Position numbers and translations under genes: made by a program
Assembly (NCBI RefSeq): GCF_014648895.1
Contig: NZ_BMRZ01000006.1
Location: 1 to 64,000, forward strand
Origin: Streptomyces tanashiensis
GTDB lineage: Bacteria > Actinomycetota > Actinomycetes > Streptomycetales > Streptomycetaceae
Length of the DNA: 64,000 nt
Reading direction: 5' to 3'
Notes under the pieces: model-generated
The model's input: the letters and a program-made list of their open reading frames with translations, nothing else
Database searches by the model: none
What the model was told of the DNA's origin: nothing
Shown: positions 1 through 9,288 of the stretch, piece after piece
Layout of the letters: every line of letters starts with the position of its first letter
How positions within the stretch are numbered: position 1 is the stretch's first letter

Positions 1-3000
1 CGCTACGAGGGCAGCGAGTTCGGGTACGGCGGCGAGACCGCCAACTACCCGCGCCTCGTGCTGACCTTCGGCCGTCAGGGCGTCGACCTCTCCGCCCCGA
101 CCACCATCCACGACACCGGCGCCGAGCTGAACTGGTCCGCGTACCAGGACAAGGACCCGATCGGGACCGCTGACGACCTCGTCGAGTACCAGGTCCACCG
201 CTCGATCAGCCAGACCTTCACCCCGTCCGCCGCCACCCTGGTGGCGCCGGTCGCGCCGGGCACGACGTCCTTCACGGACACCTCCGCCGTGCCGACGAAG
301 GGCGACGACCTCGACCCGTACGGCCGCGCCTACTACTACATGGTCGCGGCGAAGACGAAGGACGGGCAGGTCGTCGCCGCCCCCACCCAGCTCGTGCGCC
401 TGCCGAAGGCCGGCCGCACGACGAAGGTACTGGACGCGACGCAGGACACCACCCTGTCCTCGGCCCGGACCACGTCGACCCACGACACGATCGACGACAG
501 TGGGCCGAAGAACTGGCTGTCCGTCGGCAACAACTCCGCGACGTACGGCGACACGCGCGCCCTGCTGAAGTTCCCGGCCCTCGGCATCCCGGCCACGGCC
601 CGGGTCCTGGACGCCAAGGTCCGCCTCTGGTCCACGCAGACCGCCCAGGACACCGCCGGCGCCGTCTACGAGCTCCGGCCGCTCACCCGTGACTTCGACG
701 AAGCCACCGCCACCTGGGTCAAGGCGAACGCGACCACCAACTGGACCAGCGCGGGCGGTGACTTCGGCGCTGTCGCGGGCGACACGGGCGCGAAGACCAA
801 CGACCCCGCCCGCCACGACTGGAGCGTCACGTCCCTCGCGCAGTCCTGGGTGAACACCCCCGCCTCACAGCAGGGCGTCCTCCTCAAGATGGCCGACGAG
901 GCCGCTTCCCAGGAGCGGACCCTGTTCCTGTCCTCCGAGGGCACCGAGCAGCGCCTGCGTCCGCGCATCGTGGTCACGTACATCGACTCGACGACGGAGT
1001 CGACGTACTACGCGCCGCAGACCCCCGCGCGCATGACGCCGAACACCGACTACACGGTCGACTTCACCCTCACCAACACCACCGCCTCCTCCTGGAACGC
1101 GGCCGACCACGTCCTCACCTACAAGTGGGCCCTGCCCGACGGCACCGACGTCACCAACGGCGGCAACCAGGTGCAGACCGCGCTGCCGGCGAACGTCGCG
1201 CCCGGTGACAGCGTCGACCTCCAGGCCGTGGTGAAGGCCCCGATCAACTCGGACAACGGAAACAAGCGCACCGACTACGTCCTGACCTGGGACGTCTACA
1301 ACAAGACGACCGGCACGTGGACGTCGGGCACCTCCGGCATTCCAGGCCTGAAGCAGAACGTGGCGGTGGAGGACCCCACCTCCAACAGCCTCGGCCTGGA
1401 GAAGTTCTACTCCTACACGGGCAAGAACACCGGCGCCGGCTCGACCGTCATGAACAACCTGGCCTCGGGCAACACGGTCTGGTCGTACAACGCGTTCACC
1501 AACCCCGGCCGTGGCATCACCACCTTCGTCCGGTTCGCGTACAACAGCCTCGACACCTCCGACACCGTCTCCGGTCACGGCTGGTCCTTCCAGGCCTCCG
1601 GCCCGATCCGGCTGGGCGCACCGCTGGAGTTCCACCCGAAGCCGCACCCGACCGAGATCCGTCTCCCCGACGGCGACGGCACGACCCACGTCTTCCGTGA
1701 GCAGTCGGACGGCTCCTGGAAGGCCCCGGCGGGCGTCCACTACAAGCTGACGGCGAAGGCCGGGCTGGACTGCACGCCGCTGAAGGACCCGGTCCCCGAC
1801 GCCTGGACGATGACCCGTCCCGACGGCACCCGGTTCCTGTTCGGCTGCGACGGCTACATGACGTCGCTGGTCGACAAGAACGGCAACACGCAGACGTACA
1901 CCTACGAGGAACGCAAGTCGAACAACAAGCCGACCAAGTTCCTCAAGTACATCACCGACCCCGCCGGACGGCAGTCGCTGACGGTCGAGTACTACTCCAA
2001 GGCCGACAGCAACAACCCGAAGATCATCGACCACATCAAGTCGATTGCCGACATCGGGGGCCGCAAGACCACCTTCGAGTACTCCGACAAGGGCCTGCTC
2101 ACCAAGTTCACCAACGGTGCCGGCTCCACCCAGCCGAAGGTGTTCGCCTTCGAGTACGACGCCACCCAGGGCAACAAGAACGTCAAGCTGGTCAAGGCCA
2201 CCGACCCTCGCGGCAACGTCACCCAGCTGACGTACAACTACCCGCAGACCGGCGACGACCCGAAGTACCACTGGTGGACCAAGACGATCACCGACCGTCT
2301 CCAGGGCACCACGGGCTTCACCTACGCCGCGAACGCCGGCAACACCAAGTTCACCGACACCACCGCCACCGACGCCGAGTCGCACGCGACCAAGTACGTC
2401 ATCGACGACTTCGGCCGGGGTGTGCAGACGACGAACGCCAACTCCCAGGTCACCAAGATGGGCTGGGACGCGGACAACAACGTCACCTACCTGGAGGAGA
2501 ACAACGGCGCGAAGACGGCGTACTGCTACGACCAGAAGACCGGCTACCCCCTGTGGTCACGGGACGCGGAGAACAACAAGGCCGGTGTCCCGCCGTCCTC
2601 GGACTGCGCGCCCGGCGTGTTCCCGGCAGACTCGACGAGATTCGAGTACCGGACCCGGGTGGACGGCTACGCGGCGGACCTCGTCACCAAGACCTCTCCG
2701 GAGGGCCGCAAGTGGCAGTTCGGGTACGACTCGTTCGGCAACCTGAAGACGGTCACCGACCCCAAGGGCGTCGCCACCGCAACGGCCGGTGACTACACCT
2801 CCTCGTACGAGTACGACGCCTACGGCCAGCTGACCAAGGCGACCGACGCCAACGGGCATCCGACCGTCAACAGTGGCTTCGGACCCCATGGCTACCCGGC
2901 GAAGATCACGGACGCGCTGAACAACTCGATGTCGTACGTGTACGACGAGCGCGGCCAGGTCACCGAGGTCGTCGACCCGCTGGGGAAGAAGACCACGCAG

Positions 3001-6000
3001 ACGTACGACACGTTCGGACGCCCGCTGGTCTCCACCCAGCCGAAGGACCAGGCCACCGGCGTGCTGATCACCTCGCCGGCTCCCGTCTACGACGCGAACG
3101 ACAACGTGACCAGGTCGACCGCGCCCAACGGCGCGGTATCCACGGCGGTCTACGACGCGGCGGACCAGGTGGTGTCGGCGACCGCGCCGGCCAACAACAC
3201 CACCGATCCGCGCACGTCGACGTACACCTACGACAAGGTCGGAAACCTGAAGACGTCCACCGAGCCACTGGGCTCGCTGACGACGTCGGACGCCACCGAT
3301 CACATGACCTCGAACACCTATGACGCGATCTACCAGCTCACGGCGGTCGCGAACGCCGAGGGCCACAAGATCACCTACGCCTACGACAGCGTGGGCAACG
3401 TCAACAAGGTCATCGACCCGAAGAAGCACGCCACCGCCGACCCGGACGATTTCACGTCCTCGTCGCTGTACGACCTGAACCACCGGGCCGTGCAGGTCAC
3501 GGACGCGGCCGGCAACTTCACCAAGCAGTCCTACGACAAGGACGGCCTCGTCGTCTCGACGACGGACAAGGAGAACAACACCACCACCATCACCTACGAC
3601 GAGCGCGGCAAGCAGACCGAGGTCAAGGTCCCCCGTGAGGGCACCACGACGCGTTCGACGAAGTTCGAGTACGACCAGGTCGGCAACACGACCCGGGTGA
3701 TCACCCCGCGCGGCACGGCCACGGCCGGCGCCGACGACTTCGCGGTCCGCACGACGTACGACGAGCTGAACCGTCCGAAGCGGAAGTACCAGCCGTACGA
3801 CCCGAACGACGCCCGTCACAACAAGGCGGACGTCTACACCGAGACCACCTACGACGCCGTAGGCCGCGTGGTGAAGAGCTCCTCGCCGCCGTCGGAGGGT
3901 GAGACGGTCCGCAACGACACCACGTACACCTACTTCGACAACGGCTGGACCAAGTCCGCCACGGACCCGTGGGACATCGTCACCACGTTCGACTACAACG
4001 ACATGGGCCAGCAGGTGCGGCGCACGCTCACCTCGGCGGGCGGATCCTCCGACCGCACCATGGCGTGGACCTACTACGTCGACGGCAGCCTGAAGTCGAA
4101 GTCGGACGACGGTGTGCCGGTCGGCAAGAGCGTGGTCCTCGTCGACAACTCGGACGCCCAGAACGTCTCCTCCACCGGTACGTGGGCAACGGGCGACCTC
4201 ACCGGGCAGCACGGCTACGACCACCGCACGCACGCAGCGGGCAGTGGCACGGACGCGTTCACCTGGACCCTGCACATCCCGAAGGACGGCACGTACACCG
4301 CGTATGTGAAGTACCCGAAGGTGACCGGCGCGGCGACGGCCGCCACGTACACGCTGACCCACGGCACGACGACGGAGCCGTCGGCGACGAAGGACCAGAA
4401 CGCGTCCGCCGGCACGTGGGTGTCGCTCGGTTCCTACAGCCTCAAGCAGGGCGAGGACACCAAGCTCAAGCTCGCCGAGAGCAGCGGTGGCGTGGTCGTC
4501 GCGGACGGGGTGAAGCTCGTCCGGGACACCACCGGTGAGACGGACACGGAGAAGAACTCCTTCACGTACGCCTACGACGTCAACGGCAACATGACGTCGA
4601 TCGGCGACACCTCCTCCGGCACGAAGGTCGACGCGTACACGGTCGCGTACACGGGCCTCAACCAGGTCCAGAAGGTGACCGAGGCGCTGGCCGGCCAGGA
4701 GAAGAAGGTCACGTCCTTCACCTACGACGTCAACGGCCAGACCGACACCGTCACGCACCCCGATCAGTTCGCCAAGTACACCTACGACCTGCGTGAGCTG
4801 GTCAAGACGGTCTCCGTGGGCAAGTCGGCCACGGACACCTCGCCCAAGGTGTCGTCGTACACCTACACGGCCCGTGGCCAGAAGCTGAAGGAGACCAAGG
4901 CCAACGGCAACACCGTCGACCACACGTACCTCCTCGACGGAGCCGAGAAGACGACCACGGAGAAGAAGCCCAACGGCACGCTGGTCGCCTCCCACACCTA
5001 CGCCTACGACGCCAACGGCAACAAGGCGCAGGACGTCGCGAGGAAGATGAACGCCGACAACCACGCGGCGTTCCTCGACTCCACGACGGACTACACCTAC
5101 GACCCGGTCGACCGGCTCACCAAGACCGTCAAGACGGGCAACGGCGCGGGGACGGACACCTACGTCCACGACGACAACGCCAACGTCATCAGCCAGACGG
5201 TCGAGAACACCACGACCACGTACGAATACGACCGCAACCGGCTGCAGAGTGCCGCCGTGGGCGGCCAGAGCTCGACCTACACCTACGACCCGTTCGGCCG
5301 TCTCGAGACGGTCACCGCGGGCGGCAAGGTCATCGAGCGGAGCGTGTACGACGGCTTCGACCACGTCGTGGAGTCCCAGAAGGCGGACGGCGCGGGCGTA
5401 CTGAAGTCGACGAAGTACACGTTCGACCCGCTGGACCGCACGTCGTCGAAGACGGCGGACGGGAAGACGACCGATTTCACCTACCTGGGCCTCTCCGGTG
5501 AGGTGCTCGGTGAGGAGGTCGCCGGCAAGGTCACCAAGTCGTACCAGTACAGCCCGTGGGGCGAGCGCCTGTCGCAGGTCAAGCACAACACCGACGGCAC
5601 GACGGAGGACGGCTACTACGGCTACAACAGCCACACCGACGTCGAGACGCTCACCGACAAGAACGGTGACACCAAGGCCACCTACGGCTACACCGCCTAC
5701 GGCTCGGACGACAAGGACGACTTCACCGGTATCGACAAGCCCGACACCGCCGACCCGACGAAGGAGGCCTACAACCCCTACCGCTTCAACTCCAAGCGCT
5801 GGGACGCCCAGTCCGGCACCTACGACATGGGCTTCCGCAACTACAACCCGGGGCTCAACCGCTTCACCACCCGGGACATGTACAACGGGGCACTCGCCGA
5901 CATGAACCTCGGCAACGACCCGTTCACCGGAAACCGGTACGCCTTCGGCGGCGGCAACCCGGCCAGCAGCGTCGAGATCGACGGACACTTCGACTGCGGC

Positions 6001-6819
6001 GTCTGCTCCACCGTGGCCGACACCGCGAGCGACTGGCTGAAGAGCGCGGCCAACGAGGTGGACGACGTCGCCACCAAGGCGGCGTCCGGGGGGTCCGGCG
6101 CGCTGAGGTTCCTCGGCAAGGCGTCGGGAATCGGCACGGCGGTCTACGTCTTCCTCGATACGCTCGGTTTCGACCTCGACGGGTCGTCGACAGCGTCCCG
6201 TGAGTCGGAGATCGGCGAGGAGTACAACTACAACCTCGGACGCCTCACCACTCCGGACAAGGACGTCGAGTGGCGGCCGTACGCCGACCTGGCTCTGCGG
6301 CAGGACAACTGCAGCAAGGGCCAGAGTGCGATCTACTACCTGCCTCTCGACGGGCAGGGCCGAGCACAGGGCGGGCGCGCCTGCCTGACGGCCGGGGACT
6401 ACAACTACGAGAAGGACGACGGTTCGGACGCGTTCCCGGGGGTCACGTCGAAGATCTTCGGTACCCGTACCCAGTTCCCGATCGACTGGTCGAAGGTTCC
6501 CAAGGGCTATTACAGCCGCCAGAATGCGGACCGGCAGGGGCTCGACTACGTTCAGCGCGGCCATCTGATCGGCAAGCAACTCGGTGGCAGTGGTACCGAC
6601 ATGCGTAATCTGGTGCCCCTGTACAACGAGGCGAACTCCCCGGTCATGTCGAGCTTCGAGAACGAGGTCGCCGCCCGAGTCAAGGCCGGTGAGACGATCT
6701 ACTACCAGTCCGATGCCAACTACGTCGGGGACAGTCCGATCCCGGCCAGCATCTCCATCAGATGGACCAGTCTGACCACCGGTCAGTCAAAGGCCATTTC
6801 GATACCGAACGTGCCATGA
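1..6819 (+). CDS. RHS/YD-repeat polymorphic toxin with C-terminal DNA/RNA nuclease domain (5' partial)
   Basis: The reading frame is open from the first base, so the true start lies upstream; at least 2272 residues are present. In order: a DNRLRE-type domain (about nt 425-1000), a linker, then a long array of YD/RHS repeats with many GxxTxYxYD units (about nt 1400-5950), ending in the core signature PYRFNSKRWD...GLNRFTTRD (nt 5776-5877). A golvesin-C-like beta domain is inserted in the array (about nt 4110-4530). After the core and a short hydrophobic stretch, the last ~190 residues carry QRGHLIGKQLGGSGTDMRN (from nt 6553), the His-Me-finger hallmark of Endonuclea_NS_2-type DNA/RNA non-specific nucleases. 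RHS proteins encapsulate and deliver a variable toxin tip to neighbouring cells. The SMI1-like gene downstream fits an immunity partner. The toxin assignment is inferred from motifs; secretion signals must lie upstream of the window. Confidence 0.93.
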   Translation, partial: RYEGSEFGYGGETANYPRLVLTFGRQGVDLSAPTTIHDTGAELNWSAYQDKDPIGTADDLVEYQVHRSISQTFTPSAATLVAPVAPGTTSFTDTSAVPTKGDDLDPYGRAYYYMVAAKTKDGQVVAAPTQLVRLPKAGRTTKVLDATQDTTLSSARTTSTHDTIDDSGPKNWLSVGNNSATYGDTRALLKFPALGIPATARVLDAKVRLWSTQTAQDTAGAVYELRPLTRDFDEATATWVKANATTNWTSAGGDFGAVAGDTGAKTNDPARHDWSVTSLAQSWVNTPASQQGVLLKMADEAASQERTLFLSSEGTEQRLRPRIVVTYIDSTTESTYYAPQTPARMTPNTDYTVDFTLTNTTASSWNAADHVLTYKWALPDGTDVTNGGNQVQTALPANVAPGDSVDLQAVVKAPINSDNGNKRTDYVLTWDVYNKTTGTWTSGTSGIPGLKQNVAVEDPTSNSLGLEKFYSYTGKNTGAGSTVMNNLASGNTVWSYNAFTNPGRGITTFVRFAYNSLDTSDTVSGHGWSFQASGPIRLGAPLEFHPKPHPTEIRLPDGDGTTHVFREQSDGSWKAPAGVHYKLTAKAGLDCTPLKDPVPDAWTMTRPDGTRFLFGCDGYMTSLVDKNGNTQTYTYEERKSNNKPTKFLKYITDPAGRQSLTVEYYSKADSNNPKIIDHIKSIADIGGRKTTFEYSDKGLLTKFTNGAGSTQPKVFAFEYDATQGNKNVKLVKATDPRGNVTQLTYNYPQTGDDPKYHWWTKTITDRLQGTTGFTYAANAGNTKFTDTTATDAESHATKYVIDDFGRGVQTTNANSQVTKMGWDADNNVTYLEENNGAKTAYCYDQKTGYPLWSRDAENNKAGVPPSSDCAPGVFPADSTRFEYRTRVDGYAADLVTKTSPEGRKWQFGYDSFGNLKTVTDPKGVATATAGDYTSSYEYDAYGQLTKATDANGHPTVNSGFGPHGYPAKITDALNNSMSYVYDERGQVTEVVDPLGKKTTQTYDTFGRPLVSTQPKDQATGVLITSPAPVYDANDNVTRSTAPNGAVSTAVYDAADQVVSATAPANNTTDPRTSTYTYDKVGNLKTSTEPLGSLTTSDATDHMTSNTYDAIYQLTAVANAEGHKITYAYDSVGNVNKVIDPKKHATADPDDFTSSSLYDLNHRAVQVTDAAGNFTKQSYDKDGLVVSTTDKENNTTTITYDERGKQTEVKVPREGTTTRSTKFEYDQVGNTTRVITPRGTATAGADDFAVRTTYDELNRPKRKYQPYDPNDARHNKADVYTETTYDAVGRVVKSSSPPSEGETVRNDTTYTYFDNGWTKSATDPWDIVTTFDYNDMGQQVRRTLTSAGGSSDRTMAWTYYVDGSLKSKSDDGVPVGKSVVLVDNSDAQNVSSTGTWATGDLTGQHGYDHRTHAAGSGTDAFTWTLHIPKDGTYTAYVKYPKVTGAATAATYTLTHGTTTEPSATKDQNASAGTWVSLGSYSLKQGEDTKLKLAESSGGVVVADGVKLVRDTTGETDTEKNSFTYAYDVNGNMTSIGDTSSGTKVDAYTVAYTGLNQVQKVTEALAGQEKKVTSFTYDVNGQTDTVTHPDQFAKYTYDLRELVKTVSVGKSATDTSPKVSSYTYTARGQKLKETKANGNTVDHTYLLDGAEKTTTEKKPNGTLVASHTYAYDANGNKAQDVARKMNADNHAAFLDSTTDYTYDPVDRLTKTVKTGNGAGTDTYVHDDNANVISQTVENTTTTYEYDRNRLQSAAVGGQSSTYTYDPFGRLETVTAGGKVIERSVYDGFDHVVESQKADGAGVLKSTKYTFDPLDRTSSKTADGKTTDFTYLGLSGEVLGEEVAGKVTKSYQYSPWGERLSQVKHNTDGTTEDGYYGYNSHTDVETLTDKNGDTKATYGYTAYGSDDKDDFTGIDKPDTADPTKEAYNPYRFNSKRWDAQSGTYDMGFRNYNPGLNRFTTRDMYNGALADMNLGNDPFTGNRYAFGGGNPASSVEIDGHFDCGVCSTVADTASDWLKSAANEVDDVATKAASGGSGALRFLGKASGIGTAVYVFLDTLGFDLDGSSTASRESEIGEEYNYNLGRLTTPDKDVEWRPYADLALRQDNCSKGQSAIYYLPLDGQGRAQGGRACLTAGDYNYEKDDGSDAFPGVTSKIFGTRTQFPIDWSKVPKGYYSRQNADRQGLDYVQRGHLIGKQLGGSGTDMRNLVPLYNEANSPVMSSFENEVAARVKAGETIYYQSDANYVGDSPIPASISIRWTSLTTGQSKAISIPNVP

Positions 6820-6861
6820 CCTCGATGAGAGGGAAGAGGCCGTCGCGGTAACCTGAGAACA

Positions 6862-6903
6862 GGCTCCGTCCCCGAGCGCCGGTGCGTGCTCGGGGACGGA
6901 GCC
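6862..6903 (+). terminator. Perfect 16-bp stem-loop between toxin and immunity genes
   Basis: Arms 6862-6877 and 6888-6903 are exact reverse complements (16 bp) around a 10-nt loop. There is no U-tract, as is usual for Streptomyces terminators. It lies between the RHS stop codon and the immunity gene, so it could terminate or attenuate toxin transcription and leave the immunity gene with its own promoter or a reduced read-through level. Confidence 0.75.
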
Positions 6904-6940
6904 ACCTTCGATTCCCCCACAAATGCGGAGCGTTGTGCAG

Positions 6941-7477
6941 ATGTCATGGGTCCAGCAGATCCTGGAAGCAGTCGGCCGCCGGTCGGAAGACGTACACGTC
7001 GACTGGCCGACGGTGGAGTCGGAACTGGGCACGCCGCTTCCGGCGGATTTCAAGCAGTTGTGCGAGGTGTTCGGCCGGGGTGAGTTCAATGGCTTTCTGT
7101 ATCTCTACACATCGAAGGGCGGTACTCACCTGGAGGTGATCGACAGCCTGCGGCGGCTCCATCGTGCGCTCGATCGCTTTCCCGAGGCCGAGAGTGTCTA
7201 CGACCCCTACCGGATCTACGCCCCCGGGAAGGAGGGGCTCATCAGGTGGGCGGGGGCGGCAGCCGAGGGATACGAGTACTTCTGGCTCGCGAACGACCCG
7301 GATCCGGAGCACTGGCCGATCGTCGCGCGAACGGACCACACAGAGGAATGGCACACCTACCGGATGAGCACCTCCGAATTCGTCCACCGCATGCTGACGG
7401 ATGAGGAGTTCAAGCCGTTCACCATGACCGGGTACGCGCCCTCGCCGAAGTATGCGTCCTACGCAGATCCTGAGTGA
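6941..7477 (+). CDS. SMI1/KNR4 (SUKH) family protein, probable immunity protein
   Basis: 178 residues. The N-terminal half has the SUKH pattern: an amphipathic start, then WPTVESELGTPLPADFKQL and a G-F-Y-L strand, followed by DPYRIYAPGKEGLIRWAGA and an aromatic-rich sheet with YFWLANDPDPEHWPIVA. SUKH proteins are the commonest immunity proteins to nuclease toxins of polymorphic toxin systems. Position directly after an RHS-nuclease gene supports that it neutralises that toxin in the cytoplasm. The start was set at ATG 6941 because GGAG (6927-6930) lies 10 nt upstream; an in-frame ATG at 6923 would add six residues but has no ribosome binding site. Binding to this particular nuclease is inferred from position. 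Confidence 0.85.
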   Translation: MSWVQQILEAVGRRSEDVHVDWPTVESELGTPLPADFKQLCEVFGRGEFNGFLYLYTSKGGTHLEVIDSLRRLHRALDRFPEAESVYDPYRIYAPGKEGLIRWAGAAAEGYEYFWLANDPDPEHWPIVARTDHTEEWHTYRMSTSEFVHRMLTDEEFKPFTMTGYAPSPKYASYADPE

Positions 7478-7956
7478 CGAAACCGGCCCGCCCGAGTGCG
7501 GTGCGCCGTGGAGCCCGCGCACGAGGTGAGGGCAGGGGCCTCATCCGCGTCGCAGGAATGGCGGGACATCCGTGCTGCCCCACGCGCTGTGCCGCGCCGA
7601 ACCGCCTACCTGCCGACGGCGACGCCGCACAAGTGACCGACGGACTTCGCCGTCACCTCGCGATCGCTGACGGGACCTGACTCACACCGGCACAGCCGCC
7701 CTCGTGAGCCAGGTCCCGTATGTCGTGGACCGCGATCAGCCCGTACTCAAGGCCGCGGTTCAGCCGTCCACGATGCGCGTCCGGACCACGACGCGCGACG
7801 ATCCCGTCGCAGTCGGCAACGGCCTGAACCACTGAGCGGCTGCCGCGCTCTCCCGGTGGGGCGCGCCGTCTCGCGCCCGCAACACACGACCACGCCCTTC
7901 GGCCGGAAGACGCTCCAGCAGCCGCACGACCTCGGCGAGGTCCTCCCCGGGCGATG
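7478..7956. other. 479-bp stretch without a convincing gene; possible decayed coding remnant
   Basis: No complete gene was recognised. On the minus strand two frames give protein-like fragments: EDLAEVVRLLERLPAEGR (upstream of 7950) in one frame and GLEYGLIAVHDIRDLAHEGG (about 7690-7750) in another. This could be a frameshifted remnant of one gene, but random open frames are common at this GC content. It separates the toxin-immunity pair from the metabolic genes beyond. Confidence 0.35.
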
Positions 7957-9156
7957 TCACCGCTCGCCCGCAAGGTCGAGATCGTCGCTGTGCTTCTCGG
8001 CCTCGATCTCGGCACGCCGGGGGCGCCGCCACGGACGCGGGATCGGACGGGACACCGCCTGCCACCAGGCCTCCCCGGGCAGCTTCCCCGCGGGCTCGAA
8101 CGGCTCGCCGGGCCGGGGGAACGCCACCGCCTGGCCGGCCTCCTCCGCCGCGTCCTTCGTCCACTCCCCCGGCTCCGCCCACGCGTGCGGGGCCAGGTTG
8201 AACGTGCCCCAGTGGATCGGCAGCAGCACCCCGCCCGGGAGGCCTCCCTGCAGGTCGAGATGGGACCGGACCCCCTCGGCGGGCGTCATGTGGATGTCGG
8301 TCCAGAACTCCGAGTAGGCGCCGATCTGGATCATGGTGGCGTCGAAGGGGCCGTGCGCGGCACCGATGTCCTTGAAGCCGGAGAAGTAGCCGGTGTCGCC
8401 GCTGTGGAAGATCCGGTGGGCCGGTCCCTCCACGACCCAGGACGCCCAGAGCGTGTGCTGCGTGTTGCGCAGCCCCCGGCCGCAGAAGTGCCGGGCCGGG
8501 GTGGCCGTGAGCCTGAGCTCGCCGATCTCGGTGGACTCGTTCCAGTCCAGCTCGCGCAGACGGGAGGCGGACACGCCCCAGTGCTCCAGGTGCGCGCCGA
8601 CGCCGAGCGGCACCGCGAAGAGCGTGTCGGTGCCGGCCAGGGCCTTGATCGTCGGCAGATCGAGGTGGTCGTAGTGGTCGTGCGAGATCACGACCACGTC
8701 GACCGGGCCGAGGGCGGCGAGCGGTACGGGCACGGGGTGGAGCCGCTTGGGGCCCGCGAAGGGGAACGGGGAGCAGCGGTCGCCCCAGACCGGGTCGAAG
8801 AGGACCCGGTGGCCGTCGATCTCCGCGAGGACGCCGGAGTGCCCCATCCAGGTCAGCCGCAGACCGGTGGCCGGGGGCCGGGCCAGGTCGGCGACGGTGG
8901 TGGGGTGGACGGGGATCGCGCCGGTGGGGGCTCGGCGCGCGCGTCCTTCCTTCTCGAAGTAGGTCTTGGCGAACTCGAGGCCGGACCCGGAGGGGCCGCG
9001 TCGCGCCGGTTCGGGGTTCTGGAAGATCCCGTCCGCGAAGTTCGGCGAGCGGCGGATCCGGGCGAGGCGCTCGCCCGTGGGTTCCGCGCCGAAGGACTCG
9101 GGGCGCAGCGCGCGCAGCCGGGCCCGTGGCGAACGGTCGGAGCCGGTACCGGTCAC
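7957..9156 (-). CDS. MBL-fold metallo-hydrolase (NAPE-PLD/UlaG-like)
   Basis: 399 residues. The zinc-binding motif HDHYDH is at about residues 159-164, preceded by the family's GHSGVLAEIDGHRVLFDPVWG segment (quoted in part: FDPVWGDRCSPF) and followed by later metal ligands in ATPARHFCGRG and HSGDTGYFSG. The pattern FDP..G.R.SPF...GPKR is typical of the N-acyl-phosphatidylethanolamine phospholipase D-like branch, which acts on phosphodiester or lipid-like substrates; the substrate here is unknown. The start is GTG 9156, with AGGAGG four nt upstream. It is divergently arranged to the dehydrogenase gene at 9289, and the palindrome at 9228-9247 lies between them. Confidence 0.88.
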   Translation of the reverse strand: MTGTGSDRSPRARLRALRPESFGAEPTGERLARIRRSPNFADGIFQNPEPARRGPSGSGLEFAKTYFEKEGRARRAPTGAIPVHPTTVADLARPPATGLRLTWMGHSGVLAEIDGHRVLFDPVWGDRCSPFPFAGPKRLHPVPVPLAALGPVDVVVISHDHYDHLDLPTIKALAGTDTLFAVPLGVGAHLEHWGVSASRLRELDWNESTEIGELRLTATPARHFCGRGLRNTQHTLWASWVVEGPAHRIFHSGDTGYFSGFKDIGAAHGPFDATMIQIGAYSEFWTDIHMTPAEGVRSHLDLQGGLPGGVLLPIHWGTFNLAPHAWAEPGEWTKDAAEEAGQAVAFPRPGEPFEPAGKLPGEAWWQAVSRPIPRPWRRPRRAEIEAEKHSDDLDLAGER

Positions 9157-9227
9157 AGGACCTCCTGATCTCTGGGGGTCGTTCCATTATGGGCGGCCCG
9201 CGGCGGAGACTGCCGGACGGTCGGCCA

Positions 9228-9247
9228 TACTGAATCAGCGTTCAGTA
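9228..9247. promoter_or_regulatory. Palindromic operator TACTGAA-N6-TTCAGTA (TetR-type)
   Basis: A perfect 7+7 bp inverted repeat with a 6-bp spacer lies in the divergent promoter region between the MBL hydrolase (9156, minus) and the dehydrogenase (9289, plus). Size and sequence resemble TetR-family operators. The TetR gene at 10532, downstream of the dehydrogenase, is the obvious candidate to bind it. Confidence 0.6.
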
Positions 9248-9288
9248 CGGCTGCCCCGGCCGGCCCGCCCCCCACGAGGAGATCCGCG

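Noticed and set aside
865..6579. Long minus-strand open frames antisense to the RHS gene (up to about 1340 codons)
   Set aside because: They are Val/Arg/Gly-rich, have no recognisable domain and mirror the RHS codon pattern, as expected at high GC; the plus-strand gene has clear YD repeats.
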